In this document: piece after piece, positions 34,032 to 43,210 of the stretch
Numbering within the stretch: the stretch's first letter is position 1
How the letters are laid out: every line of letters starts with the position of its first letter
Assembly (NCBI RefSeq): GCF_000017405.1
Contig: NC_009667.1
Location: 496,001-560,000 of the forward strand
Source: Brucella anthropi ATCC 49188
GTDB taxonomy: Bacteria; Pseudomonadota; Alphaproteobacteria; Rhizobiales; Rhizobiaceae
DNA: 64,000 nt
Direction: 5' to 3'
Made by a program: the position numbers and the translations under genes
The notes under the pieces: generated by a model
The model's database searches: none
Told to the model about the DNA's origin: nothing
Seen by the model: the letters and a program-made list of their open reading frames with translations, nothing else

Positions 34032-35321
34032 GTGCGTCTTGTATCTTTACGAGCGCTGTTTGGTCGAAGGAAGGCCGTTGCCGAGCCGGTGTGGCATTAC
34101 CCTGTCACGGGCTATTGCCCGGAAGAGGGGCGCTATTACGCCGTAAGGGCAAAGCCACGCCAGACAGTTCATAAACCGCACCGTCTGGTGCCGCTGGTTC
34201 TGGCGGCCATGACTTATCTTTTCAATTCCAATGCGATTGCCTTTCAGGATATGGCGAGCCTGGTGCCGTCGGCCGATCTGGGATCGCATCGCTGGACTGC
34301 CTTTGTTGCCAAGGCACCGGTCGGCTCCGTACATCAGGCCGAAATGCCGTTCGTGGATGCAACGACGGTAACGGGCAGCATCGCAACCAACGGTATCGAA
34401 GTGCCGGGCATCGGTCGTGTTGCGCTGTCCGGGGGTAAAAAGACGGCCAAGCTCGGCCCGGACGATCCGAACCCGGACGAAAACCGCATCAATCGCTCCG
34501 ACAAGACGGGCCGCCTCGTCTCGGTGAAGCCTAAGGCGCCCGCCAAGGCCTTCACTGCCGGCAGCATGTTCGACAAGATCAGCATGATCACGCGTCCGCC
34601 GGAAAAGACGGACGCGAAAATGGCCTTCTCTAACAAATTGGAGGGCAAGGAAGTCGCCATCACCATGGCGTTCCATGCGGTCAAACCGCCGAAGCCGCGC
34701 TCCGAAATGCCGACCCAGCTCGCCAAGCTCATTACCAATGACCAGCCGGATGCGCTGGCCCTTGGTTATGCGCCTGCGACGCCGGACTATGGCAAGACAT
34801 CGCCCTTTGAAAGCATTTTGAAGCCCCAGCCGGACGAAGGCCGCTTCGTGCCACCGATCGGTGAGAAGGACCACGAATGGGCGGCTACGCCACTGCCGCC
34901 TTCCGCTTTCAGCAAGGGCGAACAGAAGTGCCTTGCCGAGGCTGTCTATTATGAAGCGCGCGGCGAAACGGTGAAGGGGCAGGTTGCCGTCGCCCAGGTC
35001 GTCCTCAACCGCGTGCGCAACCCGGCCTATCCGGGATCGATCTGCGGTGTGGTCTACCAGAATCGCGACTGGCTCAATGCCTGCCAGTTTTCCTTCGCCT
35101 GCGACGGCCAGAAGCACCGCGTAACCGAAATGCCGCAATGGCGCATGGCGCAGCAGGTGGCAAAGACCGTCTCTGCCGGTCAGATATGGCTGCCGGAAGT
35201 TGGCTCCGCCACCCATTATCATGCGACCTATGTTCGTCCGTTCTGGGCCCCGACCATGAAGAAGGTCGCCAAGATCGGTCTCCACATCTTCTATCGCACC
35301 TATGGCGGCGGATGGAGCTGA
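34032..35321 (+). CDS. SleB-type cell wall hydrolase
   Basis: A 429-residue envelope protein. The N-terminus has a single hydrophobic segment (LVPLVLAAMTYLFNSNAIAF, near residues 53-72) after a positive stretch. A long low-complexity Pro/Lys-rich linker leads to a C-terminal Hydrolase_2 (SleB) domain with CLAEAVYYEARGE, containing a catalytic Glu, and QVVLNRVRNPAYPGSICGVVYQ. Such enzymes cleave peptidoglycan glycan strands. The GTG at 34032 is chosen because GGAG lies six bases upstream; a GTG at 34020 is also possible. A TTAACCAT dyad lies upstream. Confidence 0.88.
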   Translation: MRLVSLRALFGRRKAVAEPVWHYPVTGYCPEEGRYYAVRAKPRQTVHKPHRLVPLVLAAMTYLFNSNAIAFQDMASLVPSADLGSHRWTAFVAKAPVGSVHQAEMPFVDATTVTGSIATNGIEVPGIGRVALSGGKKTAKLGPDDPNPDENRINRSDKTGRLVSVKPKAPAKAFTAGSMFDKISMITRPPEKTDAKMAFSNKLEGKEVAITMAFHAVKPPKPRSEMPTQLAKLITNDQPDALALGYAPATPDYGKTSPFESILKPQPDEGRFVPPIGEKDHEWAATPLPPSAFSKGEQKCLAEAVYYEARGETVKGQVAVAQVVLNRVRNPAYPGSICGVVYQNRDWLNACQFSFACDGQKHRVTEMPQWRMAQQVAKTVSAGQIWLPEVGSATHYHATYVRPFWAPTMKKVAKIGLHIFYRTYGGGWS

Positions 35322-35576
35322 TTGCTCCTTCTCGCGGCAATAAAGGGATCGGCCGATTTCAAGTCACGTTTTTGTTAGCGGACTAAAAGGTCGAACAGGC
35401 GCATAAGGCCGACTTTCCTCCTGCCTTGAATGCGGCATGACCATCCGAAATCGATTCCGTTTTTTTAGCCAATAATGTGGCCAATCTGATCCTTTGGTCG
35501 GAAAATGAGTCGCACTAATATCTAAGTAATTGAGATTGCTTGATAAAAAACCTTTTGGAGCAATGCCTGCACCGCC
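35322..35576. other. Intergenic region upstream of the ATP synthase operon
   Basis: This stretch between the SleB-like gene and the atp promoter has no supported gene. It has T-rich runs (for example near 35461) but I see no clear terminator hairpin and no riboswitch-like structure. Confidence 0.45.
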
Positions 35577-35605
35577 TTGACTAGCGGGCGGCGTGTCAAT
35601 ATGTT
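35577..35605 (+). promoter_or_regulatory. Candidate promoter of the atp operon
   Basis: TTGACT (35577-35582) and TATGTT (35600-35605) are separated by 17 bases, a good sigma-70 type arrangement. The start of atpI is 59 bases beyond the -10-like box. Inferred only from spacing and consensus. Confidence 0.45.
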
Positions 35606-35663
35606 GCGCGCAACTTGGAAATGGGATTGAAATCCTCGTATTTCTTGAAAAAAGGAGCTGCCA

Positions 35664-36062
35664 ATGGCGCGCGGGACTGAACCCGGAAAGCCATCCGGTG
35701 CGATCAAGAATGCGAAGAACGAACCCGGTTCCGGGGAGCTGGATCAGCGTTTGAACCGCCTGGAGGCCGAACTGGCCAAGAAGGGTGTGCTCAAGCAGCC
35801 GGCTTCCGAGGATGAGCGATCGGCGACTGCAAGCTCGGTCGCGCAGGCCATGAAGATTTCCAGCGAGTTTATCGCAGGGGTTCTGGTCGGTGCGCTGATT
35901 GGCTGGTTCATCGATCGTGTCGCTGGCACGTCGCCCTGGGGATTGATCGTATTTCTCCTTCTGGGCTTCGGTGCGGGCGTCCTCAACGTGCTTCGTTCCG
36001 CTGGATATGTTGCCGAACAGGCTAACATTAAATCTAGCGCGGAAAAGAACGACAAGAAATAG
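35664..36062 (+). CDS. atpI: AtpI, ATP synthase assembly protein
   Basis: A 132-residue membrane protein with a charged N-terminus (ELDQRLNRLEAELAKKG) and two membrane helices (FIAGVLVGALIGWFIDRV, WGLIVFLLLGFGAGVLNVLRS). AtpI assists assembly of the c-ring. AAAAGGAG precedes the ATG closely. First gene of the F0 operon, followed by a 166-base spacer with tandem hairpin units before atpB. Confidence 0.9.
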   Translation: MARGTEPGKPSGAIKNAKNEPGSGELDQRLNRLEAELAKKGVLKQPASEDERSATASSVAQAMKISSEFIAGVLVGALIGWFIDRVAGTSPWGLIVFLLLGFGAGVLNVLRSAGYVAEQANIKSSAEKNDKK

Positions 36063-36135
36063 GACTTGACGGGCTTCACGGTAAAGTTCGTTCAAGTGTA
36101 AGTGAACAAGTGGGCCTTCTGGTCCGAGACTGAAA

Positions 36136-36215
36136 CGCCTTCGGGCAGACCAAATCGCCTTCGGGCAGACCAAATCGCCTTCGGGCAGGCCAAATTGCCT
36201 TCGGGCAGGGAAGAC
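36136..36215 (+). repeat. Four tandem 20-base units with UUCG hairpins, atpI-atpB spacer
   Basis: Units begin at 36136, 36156, 36176 and 36196; the first two are identical, the third has one change and the fourth diverges at its end. Each contains GCCTTCGGGC, which in RNA forms a three-pair stem closed by the very stable C(UUCG)G tetraloop. They lie in the transcribed space immediately before the atpB ribosome site. Confidence 0.85.
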
Positions 36216-36228
36216 AGACGAGGTTAAG

Positions 36229-36978
36229 GTGGCGAACGATCCGATCCATCAGTTTCAGGTTTCCCGGTGGATTCCCATCGATGTAGGCGGTGTGGACCTT
36301 TCGTTCACGAACGTTTCGGCCTTCATGGTCGCAACCGTCGTGGTCGCTTCGGGCTTCCTTTATCTGACGTCTTCGGGCCGCGGCCTGATCCCGACCCGTC
36401 TTCAGTCGGTGTCGGAAATGGCTTACGAATTTGTGGCCACCAGCCTGCGGGATTCAGCAGGGTCGAAGGGCATGAAGTTCTTCCCCTTCGTCTTCTCGCT
36501 CTTCATGTTCGTTCTGGTCGCAAATTTCCTCGGTCTCTTCCCGTATTTCTATACGGTTACGAGCCAGATCATCGTGACCTTCGCGCTTGCGGTTCTGGTC
36601 ATCGGTACGGTCATTGTCTACGGTTTCTTTAAGCACGGTCTCGGCTTCCTCAAGCTGTTCGTGCCGAGCGGTGTTCCCGGCATCATCGTGCCGCTGGTTG
36701 TCGCCATCGAAATCATCTCGTTCCTGTCGCGTCCGATCAGCCTCTCGGTTCGTCTCTTTGCGAACATGCTTGCTGGCCATATCACGCTCAAGGTTTTTGC
36801 GGGCTTCGTCGTCTCGCTGGCCGCACTTGGGCCCATCGGCATCGGCGGCGCTGTCCTGCCGCTGATCATGACGGTGGCGATCACCGCACTCGAATTCCTC
36901 GTAGCCTTCCTGCAGGCCTACGTGTTTACCGTTCTCACCTGCATGTACATCAACGACGCAGTACATCCGGGACACTGA
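36229..36978 (+). CDS. atpB: ATP synthase F0 subunit a
   Basis: A 249-residue membrane protein with GTG start (GTGGCGAACGAT). It has the conserved channel Arg in [18 protein letters not shown] and the C-terminal [20 protein letters not shown] helix. Subunit a provides the proton half-channels against the c-ring. GAGG about six bases before the GTG supports the start. The spacer upstream holds four tandem UUCG hairpins. Followed by atpE after 67 bases. Confidence 0.96.
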   Translation: MANDPIHQFQVSRWIPIDVGGVDLSFTNVSAFMVATVVVASGFLYLTSSGRGLIPTRLQSVSEMAYEFVATSLRDSAGSKGMKFFPFVFSLFMFVLVANFLGLFPYFYTVTSQIIVTFALAVLVIGTVIVYGFFKHGLGFLKLFVPSGVPGIIVPLVVAIEIISFLSRPISLSVRLFANMLAGHITLKVFAGFVVSLAALGPIGIGGAVLPLIMTVAITALEFLVAFLQAYVFTVLTCMYINDAVHPGH

Positions 36979-37045
36979 GTTCAAGCCGGCGGGCGACCGC
37001 CAGAACTGAAATCCGCGCTTATATTCAATCCAGAAGGAGCTTAAC

Positions 37046-37273
37046 ATGGAAGCGGAAGCAGCAAAGTACATCGGCGCCGGTCTCGCCTGTTTCGGTATGG
37101 CCGGTACGGCTCTCGGCCTCGGCAATATCTTTGGCCAATACCTCTCCGGCGCTCTGCGCAACCCGTCCGCTGCTGACAGCCAGTTCGGCCGTCTGGTGTT
37201 CGGTTTCGCCGTTACGGAAGCTCTGGGCATCTTCTCGCTGCTCATCGCGCTTCTGCTCCTCTTCGCCGTCTAA
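37046..37273 (+). CDS. atpE: ATP synthase F0 subunit c
   Basis: A 75-residue hairpin of two helices: [28 protein letters not shown], polar loop RNPSAAD, and [24 protein letters not shown] with the proton-carrying Glu in VTEAL. The Rxx polar loop and Glu (rather than Asp) match alphaproteobacterial c subunits. AGAAGGAGC precedes the ATG. Confidence 0.97.
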   Translation: MEAEAAKYIGAGLACFGMAGTALGLGNIFGQYLSGALRNPSAADSQFGRLVFGFAVTEALGIFSLLIALLLLFAV

Positions 37274-37411
37274 TCAACGGTTGCAAGGAACTGGCTGGCC
37301 GCGATCTGTATCTTGAAATGCAGCGCGGCTGGCCTTTGCATATGACGTCTGAGTAAGGCATGATCCCTCTCCATCTGGATCAGATCGTGCTGGATTAAAG
37401 GGGAAATCTGG

Positions 37412-38029
37412 ATGTTCGTGTCCACGGCGTTTGCCCAAACCGCCACCGAATCGCAACCGGCACCTGCTGCTGGCGAGCACGGCGCAGCCGATGCTGTGCA
37501 CACCGAAACCGGGGTCGCCAACGATGCCGGACACGGCAGCGGCGTATTCCCGCCGTTTGATTCCACCCATTACGCATCGCAGATCCTTTGGCTCGCGATC
37601 ACCTTCGGGCTTTTCTATCTGTTCATGTCGCGCGTGGTTCTGCCGCGCATCGGCGGCGTGATCGAAACCCGTCGCGACCGTATCGCTCAGGATCTCGAGC
37701 AGGCAGCCCGCCTCAAGCAGGATGCCGACAATGCTATTGCTGCTTACGAGCAGGAACTGACCCAGGCCCGCACCAAGGCTGCTTCGATCGCCGAAGCTGC
37801 TCGTGAAAAGGGCAAGGGCGAAGCCGACGCAGAACGCGCTACGGCCGAAGCAGCACTTGAACGCAAGCTCAAGGAAGCTGAAGAACGTATCGCCGCGATC
37901 AAGGCGAAGGCCATGAACGACGTCGGCAACATTGCCGAGGAAACCACGGCAGAGATCGTCGAACAGCTTCTGGGCACCAAGGCCGACAAGGCTTCGGTAA
38001 CAGCAGCCGTCAAGGCTTCGAACGCCTGA
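37412..38029 (+). CDS. atpF2: ATP synthase F0 subunit b'
   Basis: A 205-residue subunit with a long Ala/His-rich N-terminus (residues 1-50), one membrane helix ([24 protein letters not shown]) and a long helical stalk rich in Ala, Glu and Lys. This is the diverged b' form that pairs with b in organisms with two stalk genes. The N-terminal extension may be a signal sequence. It is ten bases upstream of atpF. Confidence 0.93.
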   Translation: MFVSTAFAQTATESQPAPAAGEHGAADAVHTETGVANDAGHGSGVFPPFDSTHYASQILWLAITFGLFYLFMSRVVLPRIGGVIETRRDRIAQDLEQAARLKQDADNAIAAYEQELTQARTKAASIAEAAREKGKGEADAERATAEAALERKLKEAEERIAAIKAKAMNDVGNIAEETTAEIVEQLLGTKADKASVTAAVKASNA

Positions 38030-38039
38030 GGAGAGGACA

Positions 38040-38519
38040 ATGGACGCTACATTTTGGGCACTGATTGGCCTCATTATCTTTCTGGCAATCCTGGCTTACC
38101 TGAAGGTTCCGGGTATGGTCGGTCGTTCGCTCGATGAGCGCGCTGACCGCATCAAGAACGAACTGGAAGAAGCCCGCACGCTTCGTGAAGAGGCCCAGCA
38201 GCTGCTGGCCGAATATCATCGCAAGCGCAAGGAAGCCGAAAAGGAAGCAGGCGACATCGTTGCTTCCGCCGAGCGTGAAGCCAAGGCACTTCTCGAAGAC
38301 GCCAAGCGCGCGACGGAAGAATATGTTGCGCGCCGCAACAAGCTTGCCGAACAGAAGATCGCAACGGCTGAAGTCGATGCCATCAACGCAGTTCGCGCTT
38401 CGGCGGTCGATTTGGCAGTTGCTGCAGCTGGCAAGATCGTTGCCGACAAGGTCGACACGAAGGTCGCAGGCAACCTGTTCAAGGATGCTCTGTCGCAGGT
38501 CAAGTCGAACCTGAACTAA
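38040..38519 (+). CDS. atpF: ATP synthase F0 subunit b
   Basis: A 159-residue subunit with an N-terminal membrane helix (ATFWALIGLIIFLAILAYLKVPGMV) and a helical stalk (residues 35-140) of heptad-like Ala/Glu/Arg sequence. It links F0 to F1 delta and alpha. Last gene of the F0 operon; a good terminator follows. The F1 genes are not in the window, in line with split F0/F1 operons in this group. Confidence 0.95.
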   Translation: MDATFWALIGLIIFLAILAYLKVPGMVGRSLDERADRIKNELEEARTLREEAQQLLAEYHRKRKEAEKEAGDIVASAEREAKALLEDAKRATEEYVARRNKLAEQKIATAEVDAINAVRASAVDLAVAAAGKIVADKVDTKVAGNLFKDALSQVKSNLN

Positions 38520-38542
38520 TCCCGGCTTATACAGTTTTCTAG

Positions 38543-38576
38543 AAAACGCCGCCTCGAAAGGGCGGCGTTTTTGTTT
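38543..38576 (+). terminator. Terminator after atpF
   Basis: ACGCCGCC (38546-38553) pairs with GGCGGCGT (38561-38568) over a seven-base loop and is followed by TTTTTGTTTT. It ends the F0 operon. Confidence 0.9.
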
Positions 38577-38610
38577 TCCGGGTTGAGAAATCGATTTCGA
38601 TCCAGTCCGA

Positions 38611-39012
38611 TCAGCGGCTGGCTGCCATGCCACTCAATTTATGAAACAACGGTCGATATTCCTCCAAAGCAAGGTCATCCAGTGCGCAGGCTTCCTCTGG
38701 CATGAATCACCGCAGTTCCGTATGTTCCTGGTCGCGAATGGCAGGGCGGCCGCCCCAGGCGGTGACGGTAAAGAGGTGGAATGACGCTGCCGGACTTGCG
38801 ATCTCTATAGTGGTGAGGAACGAAAACGAGTGAAGCGTTAGTCCGAGCTCCTCTTGGATTTCCCGTTGGAGTGCGCGTTCAAAACTCTCTCCTGCTTCAA
38901 CATGACCGCCCGGAAAGCTCCAACGGTTTGGATAGGCGCGGCGATCCGGACTGCGACGACCCAGAAGAACGCCCTGAGAGCCGACAAGAACTGCATTGAC
39001 AATATCCGGCAT
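38611..39012 (-). pseudogene. NUDIX hydrolase interrupted by an in-frame stop
   Basis: The reading frame from the ATG at 39012 encodes 101 residues with an intact NUDIX box GGHVEAGESFERALQREIQEELGL (residues about 35-58). It ends at TGA (38707-38709) in the context HTELR-stop. Reading on in the same frame gives FMPEEACALDDLALEEYRPLFHKL to a second stop at 38611-38613. NUDIX proteins of this type normally continue HTELRWF with a long helix of exactly that kind, so a TGG to TGA change is likely. The truncated protein may still fold, but the missing helix usually completes the domain. Substrate type unknown. Confidence 0.75.
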
Positions 39013-39040
39013 GATGGTGCTTCGATGGTGCGAGGTGAGG

Positions 39041-39532
39041 TCAGTCCTTGAGGCCCGTGAGATGGGCGAGCGGCAGCTCTCCCTGTGACTTGACCGTCTG
39101 GATGGCGAAGTTGCTCCGAATGTCGATCACGCCGGGAAGTCGCAGCAGCGTGCCGGTTAGAAAGCGCTCATAGGCTGCGAGATCAGGCACCACCACCTGC
39201 AGCAGAAAGTCGGATTCTCCCGACACGAGATGGCATGAAAAGACCTCCGGCAGATTCTGCACGGAGGTGCGAAACGCCGTCGCGGTTTCCTCGTGATGGC
39301 GCTCTACCCGGATGCCCACGAAAACAGTCAATCCAAGCCCGACCGCGTTTCGATCCAGCGCTGCATGATAGCCTTGAATGACGCCTGCCTTTTCGAGCAT
39401 CTTGACGCGCCGCAGGCACGGAGAGGGCGACAGACCAATTTTCTCCGCCAATTGCACATTGGAGAGCCGCGCATCGTCCTGGAGTGCGGTCAGTATTTTG
39501 CGGTCGATAGCGTCCAGTTTCAGTGTTGGCAT
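39041..39532 (-). CDS. Lrp/AsnC-family transcriptional regulator
   Basis: A 163-residue regulator. The N-terminal helix-turn-helix is LDAIDRKILTALQDDARLSNVQLAEKIGLSPSPCLRRVKMLEKAGVI, followed by a C-terminal RAM domain with ligand pocket segment VSGESDFLLQVVVPDLAAYERFL. I start it at 39532; the frame extends upstream to 39619 without a better start. It is divergent from a LysE-type exporter, the classic arrangement for an amino-acid-responsive Lrp controlling an exporter, so the exporter is its probable target. Confidence 0.92.
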   Translation of the reverse strand: MPTLKLDAIDRKILTALQDDARLSNVQLAEKIGLSPSPCLRRVKMLEKAGVIQGYHAALDRNAVGLGLTVFVGIRVERHHEETATAFRTSVQNLPEVFSCHLVSGESDFLLQVVVPDLAAYERFLTGTLLRLPGVIDIRSNFAIQTVKSQGELPLAHLTGLKD

Positions 39533-39681
39533 AATCCGACAATCATAGTTGTTATGTTGGCAGAATGTACCACAAAGCCGTAACATTGCGCCACAAATCG
39601 CAAGGACATGCGCATCCATCTCCGCATAGTTTCGACCATGCAGCTGCTTCGCATAGCGGACCGGCCGGCACTCTCTTTTTT

Positions 39682-39726
39682 CGCATTAGCCTACGCAAAA
39701 CTGCTTCGCGCTTTTGCTGGAAATGC
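39682..39726. repeat. Palindromic intergenic repeat, reversed copy
   Basis: GCATTAG to AAATGC with the inverted core cgcaaaactgcttcgcgcttttgc, a copy of the family in the reverse orientation to 12507-12550. It occupies the lrp-lysE divergent promoter region and ends 18 bases before the LysE ATG. Confidence 0.6.
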
Positions 39727-39743
39727 TCTGGTGGACGATATCG

Positions 39744-40361
39744 ATGAGCGAGATGTGGTTATATGCAGGTGCACTAGCTGCTGCATTTCTTATTCCGGGA
39801 CCGGATATGCTTCTGCTCCTCCAGACTGGTGCGGCACAGGGCAGGACACATGCGCTTGCAGCGGCAGCAGGGCTTGCAATCGCGCGCGCTTGTCACGTCG
39901 CCCTTGCCGCACTTGGTCTGGCTGCACTTCTTCATGCTTTTCCTGTCGCGTTTCAGTTCGTCCGGATCATCGGTGCCTGCTATTTGGTCTGGATTGCCAT
40001 CGGCATTCTGCGCCACCCCTTGCCGACAGTGGATGCAGCTGGCGGCGTGCGCGAACGCCGGTCCTATCTGGCTTCGGCTCGCAAGGGTCTCCTCACCAAT
40101 CTGCTCAACCCGAAAGCGTTGCTTTTCTGTTCGGTCCTGCTGCCGCAGTTCGTTCATCCCGAAAATGGCAGCATTACGCTCCAGTTCGCGTTGCTGGGGA
40201 CTGTGATGACGATCGTGGGATTGTCGTTCGACACAATCTACGCCTTCACAGGTTCGTCGCTCGGAAGCCTGTTCAAACGTTATCCTGCCATACAGTCAGT
40301 CCAACGCTGGGGCTTTGCAGCGCTGCTTTTCGGCTTCGCGGCCAAGCTTGCAACTGTTTAA
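39744..40361 (+). CDS. LysE-family amino acid exporter
   Basis: A 205-residue membrane protein starting [30 protein letters not shown], with the conserved PGPD loop after the first helix and about six membrane segments. RhtB/LysE carriers export amino acids such as lysine, arginine, threonine or homoserine. I chose the ATG at 39744 because the earlier in-frame start at 39714 is inside the palindromic repeat. Divergent from the Lrp-type regulator. Its stop overlaps the rnhB stop by four bases on the opposite strand. Confidence 0.9.
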   Translation: MSEMWLYAGALAAAFLIPGPDMLLLLQTGAAQGRTHALAAAAGLAIARACHVALAALGLAALLHAFPVAFQFVRIIGACYLVWIAIGILRHPLPTVDAAGGVRERRSYLASARKGLLTNLLNPKALLFCSVLLPQFVHPENGSITLQFALLGTVMTIVGLSFDTIYAFTGSSLGSLFKRYPAIQSVQRWGFAALLFGFAAKLATV

Positions 40362-41020
40362 ACGCTGTAACGGCCTTTGATGGGCGCGAAAGTATAGCGG
40401 TGGATACCGGGAACGGGGCCAGTCGTTTCGATGGCGGCACGATGTTTCACAGTCGCGTAGCCCGCATGGATTTCCAGTCCGTAAGGTGGATGCGCCGCTC
40501 CGGCACGGATCATCATACGGTCGCGCGTTACCTTGGCGACGATAGACGCAGCGGCGATGGAGACGGAACGCTGATCGCCTTTGACCAGAGCCGAGCCAGG
40601 GCAGGGAAGTCCGGGCGGAACATCGCGTCCGTCAATCAGCGCATGGCATGGCTGCAAGGTCAGGCCGACAGAAGCGCGACGCATGGCTTCAAGCGCGGCT
40701 TTCCTGATATCGCTTGCATCGATGCTGCGCGCGCTGAGGCTTGCCACCGAAACGGTGATGGCTTTTTCCAGAATGGTTTCGTAGAGCGCTTCGCGCTTTA
40801 CAGCCGTGAGACGCTTGGAATCGTCCAGACCGTTTGGAAGGTTGTCGATATCGAGCACCACGGCAGCAGCCACGACAGGACCGGCCAAAGGTCCACGTCC
40901 CGCTTCATCTATGCCGACGATGTGTTTCAGTCCGCGCGCAAGCAATCTTTTCTCTTCAGAAAAGTCAGGCGCGAGTGGGATATCAAAGAGAAGCGGAGAA
41001 TCAGAAGCCGAGCGTTTCAT
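40358..41020 (-). CDS. rnhB: Ribonuclease HII
   Basis: A 220-residue enzyme that removes RNA from RNA-DNA hybrids. Motifs are [21 protein letters not shown] (catalytic Asp and Glu), LDDSKRLT and [10 protein letters not shown] (catalytic Asp). The start [12 protein letters not shown] at 41020 gives the normal length; the frame continues to 41431 but this extension has the composition of an out-of-frame shadow and is rejected. Convergent with the LysE gene. Confidence 0.95.
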   Translation of the reverse strand: MKRSASDSPLLFDIPLAPDFSEEKRLLARGLKHIVGIDEAGRGPLAGPVVAAAVVLDIDNLPNGLDDSKRLTAVKREALYETILEKAITVSVASLSARSIDASDIRKAALEAMRRASVGLTLQPCHALIDGRDVPPGLPCPGSALVKGDQRSVSIAAASIVAKVTRDRMMIRAGAAHPPYGLEIHAGYATVKHRAAIETTGPVPGIHRYTFAPIKGRYSV

Positions 41021-41216
41021 TTGGCGGCGATGCTCGCATTGCTTCCGATTCTCCGCAAGGGCCCTGCTCGAGGATGGTGGCGTGAAAGCAGGTAGCCCCT
41101 CCGTCCGAAAAGAGATCAGACGGGAATTGAACTGACGACTGATAGGATATGCAGTTTGAAAAGCGGCACCAGCCCAAGGTGAAGTTCGCCTTTTGGAGCC
41201 CCTTTGTGTGCCTCGC

Positions 41217-42389
41217 CTAAAACAGTGAAAGCTGTTTGCCTCCCTTTTCGACCGGTTCGAACAGATCGGTGCGCAACTGAAGGCGGCGCGCATTGAAACC
41301 GAGCTTGCGTGCGGTGATCTCGAAACGACGTCCGATCTGCCATGCATAGGGACCTGTGCCGCGCATGCGCTTGCCCCATTCGGCATCGTAATCCTTGCCG
41401 TCGCGCATGGAGCGCACCAGCGACATGACATGACGATAGCGATCCGGGTAATTGCGCAACAGCCAGTCCTTGAACAAAGGGGCTACTTCGAGCGGCAGGC
41501 GCAGCAGAACATAACCCGCCTCGCGCGCGCCCTGCGCATAGGCTGCATCCAGAATGCGCTCGATCTCGTGATCGTTGATACCCGGAATGACCGGCCCCAT
41601 CATGACGGACGCTGGAATACCCGCATCGGCAAGCTTACGGATGGCCTGAAGCCGCAGTGTCGGCGTCGAGGCGCGCGGCTCCATCGTGCGAGACAGATGA
41701 GCATCGAGCGTCGTGACTGACAAGGCGACCTTGGCCAGCCCCTTCTCGGCCATGCGGCTTAGAATATCGATGTCACGCACCACCAGGGCGGATTTCGTCA
41801 CGATGCCGACCGGATGATTGGCAGCCTCCAGCACTTCGAGAATTTCGCGCATGATGCGCCATTTCTTCTCGACCGGCTGATAGGGATCTGTATTGGTGCC
41901 GATGGCGATGGTCCTCGGCTGATAATTGGGCTTGGCGAGCTCGCGCTCCAGAAGGCGCGCTGCATCCGGCTTCGCGAACAGGCGGGATTCGAAATCGAGA
42001 CCGGCAGAAAGCCCCATGTAACTATGGGTCGGACGGGCAAAGCAATAGATGCAACCGTGCTCGCAACCGCGATAGGGATTGATCGAGCGGTCGAAATTGA
42101 TGTCGGGTGAATCATTGCGGGTGATGATCGTGCGCGGCTTTTCGATCTGCACGTCGGTCTTGAACGGCGGCAGTTCCTCAAGCGTGGTCCAGCCGTCATC
42201 GAAATCATGCCGCGTCGTCGGCTCGAAGCGTCCGGTCGGGTTGATGCCCGCGCCGCGTCCGCGCCTGCGAGCATGGTCGATGCGCAGGCCTGCCTCACCG
42301 ATCATCGCATTGGCGTGATCCGCGCGTCCACTACCGAAGGCAGCCATGTCGGCCTGCTTGATGATATCTGCCTGCTGGATCACTTCCAT
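41217..42389 (-). CDS. PA0069-type (SPL-like) radical SAM protein
   Basis: A 390-residue protein. The radical SAM cluster motif is CX3CX2C with Cys109, Cys113 and Cys116 in [14 protein letters not shown]. The sequence [20 protein letters not shown] is typical of the spore photoproduct lyase-like PA0069 group. Later segments include [15 protein letters not shown] and [14 protein letters not shown]. The start at 42389 has GGGAG six bases upstream; a start at 42431 is less likely. Substrate unknown for the family. Confidence 0.88.
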   Translation of the reverse strand: MEVIQQADIIKQADMAAFGSGRADHANAMIGEAGLRIDHARRRGRGAGINPTGRFEPTTRHDFDDGWTTLEELPPFKTDVQIEKPRTIITRNDSPDINFDRSINPYRGCEHGCIYCFARPTHSYMGLSAGLDFESRLFAKPDAARLLERELAKPNYQPRTIAIGTNTDPYQPVEKKWRIMREILEVLEAANHPVGIVTKSALVVRDIDILSRMAEKGLAKVALSVTTLDAHLSRTMEPRASTPTLRLQAIRKLADAGIPASVMMGPVIPGINDHEIERILDAAYAQGAREAGYVLLRLPLEVAPLFKDWLLRNYPDRYRHVMSLVRSMRDGKDYDAEWGKRMRGTGPYAWQIGRRFEITARKLGFNARRLQLRTDLFEPVEKGGKQLSLF

Positions 42390-42609
42390 TTTCGTCTCCC
42401 TGAATGGAAACATCTGGCGTTGTGCAGCCACGACGAAAGCAAACCGGGAACAGGATACCCCTTCAGGGCTGATAACTGTTCTGTTGCGCGTGCCGTGCTG
42501 CCATGCGACTCTGTTCTGATGAATCTATTCCTATCGCAAGATTTAGAACAAAGCAAGAACATATGTGCAGCAGCTTTCCGTTCACGCGTTCTTGATATAT
42601 GAAGCGCGC

Positions 42610-43116
42610 ATGTTGTCCGTCGTCATCGAAACCCTGAATTCAGAAAGAGCGCTGGCCCACACGCTTTCGGCTTTGGTGCCGGCTGTTGTGGAGGGGTTGC
42701 TGCGCCGTGTTACGGTCATCGACCGGGGGTCATCGGACGAAACCGCTCTCGTCGCGCTCGGTGCCGGCTGTAGCTTTTATGCCGAAATGGATATTGAGGC
42801 GGCGCTCGCAGAAATCCGCACGCCGTGGGTACTGTTGCTGAAACCGGGCGCTATTCCGCAGGAAGGATGGGAGGAAGTCCTCCGCCGCCACATGGATAGT
42901 GATGGGGGTACCGCGCGCTTTTCACTGCCGGAAGATAGCGGCTTGGGCACGGTCCGTAAAATCTTCGGCCACAAGGCGACGCTCGATGCCGGGCTTCTGG
43001 TTCGGTTGGATCTTTTGAAGCCGCTGTTGCTCGACGGCGTGGCGTTTGATCTGCTTCCACAGCACTTGCGGCCGGTCCGTCTCAAACACCCCATTCTGCC
43101 GCCCGACGAAGACTGA
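42610..43116 (+). CDS. Glycosyltransferase-like (GT-A fold) small protein
   Basis: A 168-residue protein beginning MLSVVIETLNSERALAHTLSALVPAVVEG, which matches the first strand-helix of family 2 glycosyltransferases, with VIDRGSSDET (the D-G-SxD nucleotide part) next. There is no clear DxD motif (AEMDIEAAL is the nearest) and the usual C-terminal half is absent, so it is a compact or degenerate family member. The preferred start is the ATG at 42610; the frame extends upstream to 42565 without a good ribosome site. A shared terminator follows. Confidence 0.78.
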   Translation: MLSVVIETLNSERALAHTLSALVPAVVEGLLRRVTVIDRGSSDETALVALGAGCSFYAEMDIEAALAEIRTPWVLLLKPGAIPQEGWEEVLRRHMDSDGGTARFSLPEDSGLGTVRKIFGHKATLDAGLLVRLDLLKPLLLDGVAFDLLPQHLRPVRLKHPILPPDED

Positions 43117-43123
43117 ACAAAAC

Positions 43124-43155
43124 AAAAAGGCGAAGCTGGAAGCTTCGCCTTTTTC
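43124..43155. terminator. Bidirectional terminator
   Basis: AAAAAGGCGAAGCT (43124-43137) and AGCTTCGCCTTTTT (43141-43154) form a perfect 14-base stem with a three-base loop, with T-tracts on both sides. It serves the glycosyltransferase-like gene on the plus strand and the small secreted protein gene on the minus strand. Confidence 0.92.
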
Positions 43156-43165
43156 ATCAGACATG

Positions 43166-43210
43166 CTGACCGGATTAGTTCTGACCGGATTAGTTCTGGC
43201 CGGATTAGTT
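43166..43210 (-). repeat. Three tandem 15-base units at the end of a small gene
   Basis: CTGACCGGATTAGTT repeats at 43166 and 43181, and with one change at 43196. On the minus strand each unit reads as AAC-TAA-TCC-GG(T/C)-CAG, so the first TAA ends the gene and the following units are two more in-frame copies of CAG-AAC-TAA. Confidence 0.85.

Noticed and set aside
36136..36215. Possible CRISPR array in the atpI-atpB spacer
   Set aside because: The units are contiguous with no unique spacers and each is a single UUCG hairpin, so it is a tandem repeat instead.
39608..41095. 495-codon plus-strand frame across lysE and rnhB
   Set aside because: It crosses two clear genes in another frame and strand and shows no homology-like features.
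41021..41431. N-terminal extension of rnhB to 357 residues
   Set aside because: It overlaps the radical SAM gene on the same strand in another frame and lacks RNase HII-like sequence; the family length is met from 41020.
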